A stretch of 64,000 nucleotides of DNA from the NCBI GenBank assembly GCA_009837395.1, contig VXTP01000046.1, forward strand, positions 1-64,000, given 5' to 3'. The position numbers and the translations under genes were made by a program. Under the pieces are notes generated by a model. That model worked only from the letters and a program-made list of their open reading frames with translations, was not told the DNA's origin and did not search any database. Shown here one piece after another: positions 1 to 7,839 of the stretch. Each line of letters opens with the position of its first letter. Positions within the stretch are counted from its first letter, which is position 1. The stretch is from Gemmatimonadota bacterium. GTDB lineage: Bacteria; JAAXHH01.

Positions 1-41
1 GGCCGGGGTAGTGCGGTATCTTATTACGTACAGGCCAAGTG

Positions 42-437
42 TTAATTTATACCCAATTCCGGGAAATAGGTCTCGTAAAAACCGCGATCTCTGGTAAGAA
101 AGGCGTCTGCGGAAACCATTGCGTGAGCACCGATGAGGAAGTCTGTGATGATCCGATCCCTGGGTCCCCCCGCCTGCCGGTACCGCATCAAGCGCAACCC
201 CGCTTCGAAAGCAATTTCCGTATCGATGGGAGATGACCTCGCCCCAATCTCCCGCAAGGCGCCATCCAGGGTGTCCCGATCCTTGAAAGCCGGAACGAGT
301 TCCGCGTATACTACGTCGCACACGAGAATTGCGCCTCTGTCGTAGGCATCCCGAAGAGCATCCCTGGACGGCGATCCATACTGTTTATCTAAATGAAACA
401 CGTCCAACAGGATGTTAGTGTCGACAGCGGTGATCAT
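42..437 (-). CDS. vapC: VapC-type PIN-domain ribonuclease toxin
   Basis: 131-aa ORF starting MITAVDTNILLDVF, with acidic PIN residues and a late FLTRD; 4-bp overlap with the upstream AbrB-type antitoxin ORF. Confidence 0.85.
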   Translation of the reverse strand: MITAVDTNILLDVFHLDKQYGSPSRDALRDAYDRGAILVCDVVYAELVPAFKDRDTLDGALREIGARSSPIDTEIAFEAGLRLMRYRQAGGPRDRIITDFLIGAHAMVSADAFLTRDRGFYETYFPELGIN

Positions 438-649
438 CTTCCCCTGATCTCTTCGATGTACTCGTCAGTGTTTCCGCCACTGCCCAGAATGCCATAAACG
501 CGATCCACCGGATGTCGGGTCGTCGCACGTTTTTGTATCAGCAAGCCCTTCTCCGTAGGCGTGATCACCACTTCTACGTCACGATGCATTCCGAAACGGT
601 CTCTCAACCGTTTTGGTATGGTTATCTGTCCACGTTCGGATATTTTCAT
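434..649 (-). CDS. vapB: VapB-type antitoxin, AbrB/MazE swapped-hairpin DNA-binding
   Basis: 71-aa internal start MKISERGQITIPKRLRDRFGM; AbrB fold signature; overlaps vapC by 4 bp. The longer 245-aa ORF 434..1171 reads antisense through argR and is not the likely start. Confidence 0.8.
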   Translation of the reverse strand: MKISERGQITIPKRLRDRFGMHRDVEVVITPTEKGLLIQKRATTRHPVDRVYGILGSGGNTDEYIEEIRGR

Positions 650-770
650 ATTTTCTCCATATGAAATACGTATTACTAAATTCATACCATTATAGACTTC
701 ATCATACTGGTTTGTCAACCCGGATCTGAACTTTTCCAGTACTTTATTGGTTGATAATCGATGTTTTTTC

Positions 771-798
771 TTGACGAACTTCCAATCCTGCCTATATT
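771..798 (+). promoter_or_regulatory. candidate sigma70 promoter of argR (TTGACG - 16 bp - TATATT)
   Basis: TTGACG at 771-776 and TATATT at 793-798 in the divergent vapB/argR intergenic region. Confidence 0.5.
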
Positions 799-814
799 GC
801 GTCCGTGCAAGAAT

Positions 815-828
815 GGAATAATTATTCA
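815..828 (+). promoter_or_regulatory. candidate ARG box (ArgR operator)
   Basis: GGAATAATTATTCA matches the ARG box TGAATWWWWATTCA at 13/14 positions and contains a perfect 12-bp palindrome (816-827); lies just downstream of the candidate -10 and 31 bp before argR. Confidence 0.6.
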
Positions 829-859
829 TAAATTCACATAAATATATACCAAATCCATC

Positions 860-1327
860 ATGAACGCCAAGCACCAGCGACAGGGAACCATACGATCGCT
901 CATCGAGCGGGGGCACTTCCATACGCACAAGGAGGTGATCGCGGCCCTGCACACGGAAGGGATCGACGTCAACCAGGGCACGCTGTCCAAGGATTTCAAG
1001 GAACTGCACGTCATCAAGACGCGTCTCGCGGACGGGCAGTACAAGTACGTGCTTCCGCGCTACTACTCGGTGGAGACCCAGGACGAACTGGTCGAGCGGG
1101 AGATCCGGGATTTCGTCGTCAGCGCGGACGACGCGATGAACCAGGTCGTCCTGCAGACCTCCGCCGGCCACGCGTCCGGGGTGTGCGAGGCCATCGACCA
1201 GGCGGAATGGCCGGAGATCGTGGGCAGCGTCGCGGGCGAGAACACGATACTGCTGGTCACCAAGTCGACCGCGCAGGCCGGGAAAACGCTGAAGCGCGTC
1301 AAGGCCATCATGAAGCAGAAGCGGTGA
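860..1327 (+). CDS. argR: Arginine repressor ArgR
   Basis: 155 aa; N-terminal winged-helix (RHQRQGTIRSLIERG...TLSKDFKELHVIK-type) and C-terminal Arg-binding domain; directly upstream of argCBDH. Confidence 0.93.
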   Translation: MNAKHQRQGTIRSLIERGHFHTHKEVIAALHTEGIDVNQGTLSKDFKELHVIKTRLADGQYKYVLPRYYSVETQDELVEREIRDFVVSADDAMNQVVLQTSAGHASGVCEAIDQAEWPEIVGSVAGENTILLVTKSTAQAGKTLKRVKAIMKQKR

Positions 1328-1354
1328 AGCAGAAGAATTGAATCAGATGAGGAA

Positions 1355-2380
1355 ATGCACATGATAAGACTGGGTATCATCGGCGCGACGGGATATACGG
1401 GTATGGAACTGTACCGGCTGGCGTCACGACATTCCGGCATCGATGTCGCGTTCGCCACTTCGGAACAGTACACCGGTCGGAAACTCGGCGAGGTCTTTCC
1501 CCGGGTCGATCCGGACCGGGATATCACGCTGAGATCCCTGGATGGAATTGCGGACGAACCCGCTGACGTGGTCTGTTTCTGCACGCCGGACGGGGTGGCC
1601 ATGGACCGGGTCGGCGCCTTCCTGGACCGGGGCGTGCGCGTCGTGGACGTCAGTTCCGATTTCCGCTTTGACGACCCGGAGGTGTATACGTCCTGGTACA
1701 ACCGTCCGCACACCGCCCCGTCGCTCCTCTATTCCGCGGTCTACGGGATTCCCGAACTGAACCGGAACCGCATACGGACGGCCGATCTCGTGGGCAACCC
1801 CGGCTGCTATCCCACCGGCGTGATCCTCGGCCTGGCCCCGCTGCTCGAAGAGGGCGCGATCGACGCCGGGCAGATCATCGTGGACGCCAAGTCGGGCGTC
1901 AGCGGCGCCGGCCGGGGCCTGAAGCTGCGCAATCTCTACGTGGAGGTGAACGACAGCATCACTCCCTACAACATCGGCCATTCGCACCGCCACGTGGGGG
2001 AAATCGAACAGGAACTGTCCAGGTTCTCAGATGCGCGGCCCTACGTGGTTTTTTCGCCTCACCTGACGCCCATGAGCCGGGGCATCCTGGCGACGACCTA
2101 CGTGCGCGTGAAGAACGGCGCGACCAATAGTGACCTGGCGGCCCTGTACGAGCAGCGCTACGAAGGAGAGCCTTTCATCCGGCTGTCGCAGTCGGGCTAT
2201 CCCGAAACGCGCTTCGTGACCTGGACGAACTATTGCGACCTGCGCGTCGACCGGGTGGACGGATCGGACCTGGCTATCGTCACGTCCGCCATCGACAACC
2301 TGGTCAAGGGCGCCGCCGGCCAGGCGCTGCAGAACGTGAACGTCATGTGCGGCCTGGACGAAACGACGGGGCTGATCTAG
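1355..2380 (+). CDS. argC: N-acetyl-gamma-glutamyl-phosphate reductase
   Basis: IGATGYTGMELYRL N-terminus, GNPGCYPTG catalytic Cys motif. Confidence 0.95.
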   Translation: MHMIRLGIIGATGYTGMELYRLASRHSGIDVAFATSEQYTGRKLGEVFPRVDPDRDITLRSLDGIADEPADVVCFCTPDGVAMDRVGAFLDRGVRVVDVSSDFRFDDPEVYTSWYNRPHTAPSLLYSAVYGIPELNRNRIRTADLVGNPGCYPTGVILGLAPLLEEGAIDAGQIIVDAKSGVSGAGRGLKLRNLYVEVNDSITPYNIGHSHRHVGEIEQELSRFSDARPYVVFSPHLTPMSRGILATTYVRVKNGATNSDLAALYEQRYEGEPFIRLSQSGYPETRFVTWTNYCDLRVDRVDGSDLAIVTSAIDNLVKGAAGQALQNVNVMCGLDETTGLI

Positions 2381-2381
2381 T

Positions 2382-3170
2382 ATGGCACAAAACATCGTGG
2401 TAAAACTGGGTGGTGCGACGATCGAGCAGGACGGCGTGATCGAGGAGCTGGCCGCCGACCTCCGGGATTTGCCGGACGTTTTCCCGATCATCGTCCACGG
2501 CGGCGGTGCGGAGATCGGACGTTACCTGGAGCTGCTCGGCAAGGAGTTCACCTTCGTAAACGGCCTCCGGGTCACGGACGGCGACATGGTCGAAATCGTG
2601 GAGATGGTCCTGTCGGGCAAGGTCAACAAGGAACTGGTCTCGCGCTTCCAGCACAGCGGCGTGACTGCGCTCGGCGTAAGCGGGAAGGACATGGGCCTGC
2701 TGCGGGCGGAGAAATACCGGGAGGACGGCGTGGACATCGGCTTCGTGGGAGAGATCGTCGAGGTAAATACCGCCCTCTTCGATCTCTGCGCGTCGAACCA
2801 CGTTACGCCGGTCGTCTCCCCCATTTCGGGGGGCGTCAACGGGGAGACCTACAACGTCAACGCGGACCACGCCGCGCTGGACATCGCCCGGGCCGTGGCC
2901 TGCGACGACATCGTATTCATTTCGGACGTAGCCGGCATCTTCCGGTCCGACGGCCGGCCCGTTCGCAAGTTGACCCCCGAACTGGCCGACGCGTTGATCG
3001 AAGCGGGAGAAATCACGGGCGGGATGATCCCCAAGGTCCGCTCCGCCCTCGAGTGCCTGTCCTATGGCGTCCGCCGCGCCCGCATCATCGCTTGGCGGGG
3101 AGCCGGAACGCTGCGGAAGGAACTGGCATCGGAAGAGAGTGTTTTCGGAACGGTAGTGACGACGGGATAG
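2382..3170 (+). CDS. argB: Acetylglutamate kinase
   Basis: VVKLGGATIEQ, VHGGGAEI, NVNADHAA; amino acid kinase fold; directly follows argC. Confidence 0.95.
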   Translation: MAQNIVVKLGGATIEQDGVIEELAADLRDLPDVFPIIVHGGGAEIGRYLELLGKEFTFVNGLRVTDGDMVEIVEMVLSGKVNKELVSRFQHSGVTALGVSGKDMGLLRAEKYREDGVDIGFVGEIVEVNTALFDLCASNHVTPVVSPISGGVNGETYNVNADHAALDIARAVACDDIVFISDVAGIFRSDGRPVRKLTPELADALIEAGEITGGMIPKVRSALECLSYGVRRARIIAWRGAGTLRKELASEESVFGTVVTTG

Positions 3171-3233
3171 CGTCGTATTGCTATCGGTCGAGGCGAAGCA
3201 GTCGGCAGTAACCACCGAATGAAAGGATCAAGC

Positions 3234-4427
3234 ATGACTACCGAAGAGATCATCGCCCTGGAGGAACAGTACATCGCACCGACCTACGTGCGTCCGCCCG
3301 TCGTGTTCGACCGGGGCAGCGGCGCTTACGTATACGACCGCGAGGGCAGGCGGTATCTCGATTTCCTCGGCGGCATCGCGGTGAATTCCCTGGGCCACGG
3401 GGTACCGGAGATCATCGGCGCCGTGGCGCAGCAAACCGCGAAGCTGATGCACATCTCCAACCTGTACCACACGGAACCCCACGTGAAGCTCGCGAAGCTG
3501 CTGGTGGAAAACGCCTTCCCGGCCAGGGTTTTCTTCTGCAACAGCGGATCGGAATCCATCGAGGCGGCCCTCAAGTTCACCCGCCGGTGGGCGTCCGAAG
3601 CGGGCGGCGAAGCCAAGCACGAGATCGTGACCTTCGAGAACGCGTTTCACGGCCGGACCTACGGCGCCGTCAGCGCAACGGCCCAGCCCAAGTACCACGA
3701 GGGGTTCAAGCCCATGCTTCCGGGGATGGTCTACCTGCCCCTGAACGAGACTGAGCCCCTCGAAGAGGCCATATCGGCGGAGCGTACCGCGGCCGTGATG
3801 GTCGAGCCCGTCCAGGGCGAGGGCGGCGTGAACCCGGCGCACGTGGCATTCCTGCGGCATCTGCGCAAGTTGTGCGACGAACGCAAAGTCGCCCTGATCT
3901 TCGACGAGATCCAGTGCGGCCTGTGCCGCACGGGCAAGCTCTTCGCCTACCAGCACCACGGCATCGAGCCGGACGTCATGACCCTGGCCAAGCCGCTGGC
4001 CGGCGGCCTGCCCATCGGCGCCGTCATGATGAAGTCCCACATCGCCGAGGTCCTCAAGCCGGGCATGCACGGCTCCACCTTCGGGGCGAACCCGGTGGCC
4101 TGTCACGTGGCCCACGCCGTCGTCAGCAAGATGATCGACGAGGGGCTGGCGGACCGGGCCCTGGAAATGGGCGGCAAACTGACCGCCGGACTGAACGCCC
4201 TCGCCGAAACCCATACGGACATCAAGGAAGTCCGGGGTGCGGGCCTGTTGATCGGCGTGGAATTCGAAGACAAGGTAGGCGACCTCGTAAGCGCGTGCCG
4301 GGACGAGGGCCTGATCGTGGGAACGGCCGGGGACAACGTGCTCCGCTGCGCGCCGCCCCTGGTGATCGAGCAGCGGCACGTGGACGAAGCGCTCGGGATC
4401 ATCGGCGGCGTGCTGGACGCGCGGTAA
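3234..4427 (+). CDS. argD: Acetylornithine aminotransferase (class III PLP aminotransferase)
   Basis: FFCNSGSESIEAALKFTRRW, FDEIQCGLCRTGKLFAYQHHGIEPD; start at the ATG at 3234 with upstream AAAGGA. Confidence 0.93.
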   Translation: MTTEEIIALEEQYIAPTYVRPPVVFDRGSGAYVYDREGRRYLDFLGGIAVNSLGHGVPEIIGAVAQQTAKLMHISNLYHTEPHVKLAKLLVENAFPARVFFCNSGSESIEAALKFTRRWASEAGGEAKHEIVTFENAFHGRTYGAVSATAQPKYHEGFKPMLPGMVYLPLNETEPLEEAISAERTAAVMVEPVQGEGGVNPAHVAFLRHLRKLCDERKVALIFDEIQCGLCRTGKLFAYQHHGIEPDVMTLAKPLAGGLPIGAVMMKSHIAEVLKPGMHGSTFGANPVACHVAHAVVSKMIDEGLADRALEMGGKLTAGLNALAETHTDIKEVRGAGLLIGVEFEDKVGDLVSACRDEGLIVGTAGDNVLRCAPPLVIEQRHVDEALGIIGGVLDAR

Positions 4428-4443
4428 GCAGAACAGGAGCATC

Positions 4444-5808
4444 ATGACCGACAGCCGGGACGAAGCACTCAAACGACTCATGGATGATTTTCACGCGTCC
4501 ATCGACGCGGACCGCCGACTGTTCCGCGTGGACATCCGGGGCAGCATCGCCTATGCCCGCGGGCTGGTGCGCATCGGCGTGCTCACCGCCGATGAGGGCC
4601 GTGTAATCGAAAAGGCACTGGGCGAGATCGAAGGCGAGATCGAAAGCGGCGCCTATGCGCTGACCCGGGACCTGGAAGACATCCACATGGCCGTGGAGAA
4701 ACGCCTGATCGAGAAAGTGGGTCCCGTGGGCGGGAAGCTGCACACGGGCCGGAGCCGCAACGACCAGAACGCCACGGACGAGCGACTGTATCTTCGCGAG
4801 GTGGTGGACGACGTCTCCGGGCGGATCCGGGAATGCCAGGCCGCGCTGCTGGGGCTGGCCGAACGCACGGTGGATGTCGTCTTCCCCGGGTATACCCACC
4901 TGCAGCAGGCGCAGCCGATCCGGTTCGCCCACTACGCGCTTTCGCTCCTGTTCGGCCTCCAACGGGACCGGGAGCGTCTGGCGGACTGCCGGAAGCGGAT
5001 CAACGTCATGCCCCTCGGCGCCGGGGCGATGGCGGGCAGCGCCTTCCCGATCGACCGTGCGTTCCTGGCCGATGAACTGGGATTTGACGGCATCTCACCC
5101 AACAGCATCGACGCGGTGAGCGACCGCGATTACAACGTCGAGTTCCTCGCCGCCTGCACGACATTGATGATCCGTATCAGCCGGGCCTGCGAGGACCTGG
5201 TCATCTGGTCGTCCACGGAATTCGGGTACGTCACGCAGCATCCCCGGCTGGCCACGGGCAGCAGCATCATGCCGCAGAAGAAGAACCCGGACGCCGCCGA
5301 ACTGCTGAGGGGCAAGACCGGCCGCGTCGTGGGCAGCCTGATCTCCCTCGTCACCATGCTCAAGGGTCTGCCCCACACGTACAACAAGGACATGCAGGAT
5401 GAAAAGGAACCACTCTTCGACGCCATCGACACGGTGACCGTCGCGCTGACGGTCTTCACGGCGATCTGGGAGACGCTGGAGGTAAGAGGCGACCGGGTTG
5501 AAGAAAAAATGGACGACGCCATGCTGGCCACGGACCTGGCGGACTACCTGACCCGGTGCGGCGTGCCGTTCCGGGAAGGACACGGCATCGTGTCCGCGCT
5601 CGTGGACGAGGCCATGAACCGAGGCTGCAGCCTGCGGGACCTGCCGCTCGAGCTGTACCGCCAGCATTCGGAGCATTTCGATGAAGCCGTGATCGCCGGG
5701 CTCAGGTTCGATGACAGCGCCGACAAACGGGCCCTGCCCGGTGGGACCGGCCGCAAACCGGTCGAGCAACAGCTGGAACAGGCCCGTAAGATCCTGGCGC
5801 GCGGTTAA
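4444..5808 (+). CDS. argH: Argininosuccinate lyase
   Basis: GKLHTGRSRNDQNATDERLYLR, GSSIMPQKKNPDAAELLRGK fumarase/ASL signature. Confidence 0.95.
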   Translation: MTDSRDEALKRLMDDFHASIDADRRLFRVDIRGSIAYARGLVRIGVLTADEGRVIEKALGEIEGEIESGAYALTRDLEDIHMAVEKRLIEKVGPVGGKLHTGRSRNDQNATDERLYLREVVDDVSGRIRECQAALLGLAERTVDVVFPGYTHLQQAQPIRFAHYALSLLFGLQRDRERLADCRKRINVMPLGAGAMAGSAFPIDRAFLADELGFDGISPNSIDAVSDRDYNVEFLAACTTLMIRISRACEDLVIWSSTEFGYVTQHPRLATGSSIMPQKKNPDAAELLRGKTGRVVGSLISLVTMLKGLPHTYNKDMQDEKEPLFDAIDTVTVALTVFTAIWETLEVRGDRVEEKMDDAMLATDLADYLTRCGVPFREGHGIVSALVDEAMNRGCSLRDLPLELYRQHSEHFDEAVIAGLRFDDSADKRALPGGTGRKPVEQQLEQARKILARG

Positions 5809-5889
5809 GCGGCTGACACAGGCCCGGGAGATCATCGCGCGTGGTTAAGCAGCTGGAACAGGCCCACGAGATCCTGGCGAAGGATGCAA
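5770..5889 (+). repeat. 40-bp tandem triplication of the argH 3' end
   Basis: Three diverged units with exact 40-bp period: 5770-5809, 5810-5849, 5850-5889 (cagctggaacaggcccgtaagatcctggcgcgcggttaag and relatives). Confidence 0.9.
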
Positions 5890-5904
5890 TGGAGCAGAAC
5901 GATC

Positions 5905-6492
5905 ATGAATAAAGCGGACACAACCGGGTCGCCGGCATCGAACGGTAGCGACATCGTCATCCGCCCGGCCGTGATCGGGGACGTCCCCGAGATCATGGAG
6001 ATCCTCCAGCCCTACATCGAAGAGGACATCCTCCTTCCGGTGTCGGTCTACCGCCTCTTCGAGCAGATCCGGTATTTCGTCGTCGCCGAACGCGACGGAC
6101 AGGTGATCGGGTGCGGATCGCTCGTCATCATCTGGCACGACCTGGCGGAGGTGCGGTCGCTGGCCGTCCGGAGAGGATGCCAGGGCGGCGGAATCGGCGG
6201 GCGCATCGTAGACGAGCTGATCGTAGAGGCTGAGGAACTGGGCGTCGCCCGGGTCTTCGCCCTGACCTACGAGGCCAGCTTCTTCGGCCGTCACGGTTTC
6301 GAGGTGGTCGACCGCGATACCCTGCCGCACAAGGTCTGGAAGGACTGTACCAACTGCGCCCGTTTCACCCATTGCGACGAAATCGCCGTGGCCCGGACGC
6401 TGATCCCCGAAGACCAGCGGAAACCGGAACCCGCCCTGCCGGACATGCAGCAGGACCCCACGCTGATCATGCCTTCTCCCGCTCCCCGGTAA
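5905..6492 (+). CDS. GNAT N-acetyltransferase, ArgA-like (probable short-form amino-acid N-acetyltransferase)
   Basis: VIRPAVIGDVPEIMEILQPY...VRSLAVRRGCQGGGIGGRIVDELI (acetyl-CoA loop); adjacent to argH. Confidence 0.8.
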   Translation: MNKADTTGSPASNGSDIVIRPAVIGDVPEIMEILQPYIEEDILLPVSVYRLFEQIRYFVVAERDGQVIGCGSLVIIWHDLAEVRSLAVRRGCQGGGIGGRIVDELIVEAEELGVARVFALTYEASFFGRHGFEVVDRDTLPHKVWKDCTNCARFTHCDEIAVARTLIPEDQRKPEPALPDMQQDPTLIMPSPAPR

Positions 6493-6578
6493 CCCTACAC
6501 CCGCTCCCCGGAGACTCGTCACTCGCTTCCCGTTGACACGTCTTTAACCGGCCCAACAGCCGTGCCTGGACGCATCCC

Positions 6579-7763
6579 ATGTCGACCCACCTTACAGAAG
6601 CAGCGAACCAGCTTGGATGGTGGCTGCGGCTTCCCCCGACGAACTTGATCGATCGGGGTGATCACGTCCGATTCAGATACGCCCTCTACCAGATCATCCA
6701 CCAGACCGCGACCGTGCTATACGGGATGAACGGCTTGCCGGAAATCATGTACTATCCGTCGCGGCTCGAAGGCGCGCGCAACCGGTTGAACGGGTTGTCC
6801 CGCGCGCCGGAAAATGCGGGCGATGCCCTGTGGACGCTGGCGACCGAACGGGTACCTGAAAAGGCGTGGGCGGCCGCGTCCCGGCTGATGCGGGATACCC
6901 TGGCGTTGCTGAACGAATCCGGTGGCGATCATGGCGCGTTGGACCAGAATATCGAGGAAGGCTCTTTCAAGCCGGATCAATCCCGGGATCCTGGTGAGCT
7001 GTACGCCCTGGCCGCCGAGATCGCGGAAAGGATGCGGCTGCTCGAGGGAGCGAGCGCCGTGGCGCTGGGCGGATCTCTGGGAAGAGGATTCGCCGACCGC
7101 CAGTCGGACATCGACCTGCTCGTTTTCGGGCCGGGCATTCCCCGGGAGGACGTACGCCGCCGGTTTATCTCCACCTGGCCGGACATACGCCACGGGCCCT
7201 TGATCGAGCCGGCCTGCGACAGCGTGGTGCTCGACGGGGCGATGGTCCACATCCGTTACTGGACCAGGCAGACCGTGGAAGATATGCTGGCGGCGTTTCC
7301 CAGGCCGCCCAGGCCACCCGAGCAACGGATCCTTGCCGAGGAGTTGCAGAACTGCCACTCCCTGGTCGATTCGGATGGGCGGCTGAGGGTGTGGAAAGAG
7401 GTGCTCGGGCGCCTGCCCGATGAACTGGTGAAGTCAGTTATTGCTGAAGCACAGCATCGGCTGCCCCTGTTTCGGGACCAGTGGCGAAAGGCGCAAGACG
7501 TCGACGACCGGATTCACCTCTACTGCCTGGCCAACCAGGCTCTGAACGATTTGCTGATCGCTCTGTACATGCGGAACGGGCGGTTTCTGAGTACGCCGCG
7601 ATGGGTGCACAAAGATACACCCGTATTCGATGATGGGCCGCCAGATGTGGTAGGGCGGTTGTCGCCGTTTGTTGATTGGATCAACGACGGGGAAGATACG
7701 ACAGCGAGATGGCAGGTTTTGGAGGGATTGTGGGGTGAGTTGGTGGATCTGGTGCCTCTGTAG
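6579..7763 (+). CDS. Nucleotidyltransferase-fold protein with helical flanking domains (DUF4037-like)
   Basis: GGSLGRGFADRQSDIDLLVFG is a GSxxxGx(5)SDIDL nucleotidyltransferase motif. Confidence 0.65.
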   Translation: MSTHLTEAANQLGWWLRLPPTNLIDRGDHVRFRYALYQIIHQTATVLYGMNGLPEIMYYPSRLEGARNRLNGLSRAPENAGDALWTLATERVPEKAWAAASRLMRDTLALLNESGGDHGALDQNIEEGSFKPDQSRDPGELYALAAEIAERMRLLEGASAVALGGSLGRGFADRQSDIDLLVFGPGIPREDVRRRFISTWPDIRHGPLIEPACDSVVLDGAMVHIRYWTRQTVEDMLAAFPRPPRPPEQRILAEELQNCHSLVDSDGRLRVWKEVLGRLPDELVKSVIAEAQHRLPLFRDQWRKAQDVDDRIHLYCLANQALNDLLIALYMRNGRFLSTPRWVHKDTPVFDDGPPDVVGRLSPFVDWINDGEDTTARWQVLEGLWGELVDLVPL

Positions 7764-7839
7764 CCACATCGACTGCTTGAAACTTGAAACGCTCTTCATA
7801 ACAGATCGTTTAGTAAATCGTGAGATCTCGTTTAGCATA

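Noticed and set aside
434-1171. Full 245-aa form of the VapB ORF
   Set aside because: N-terminal 174 residues are antisense to argR; internal ATG at 649 gives a canonical 71-aa AbrB antitoxin
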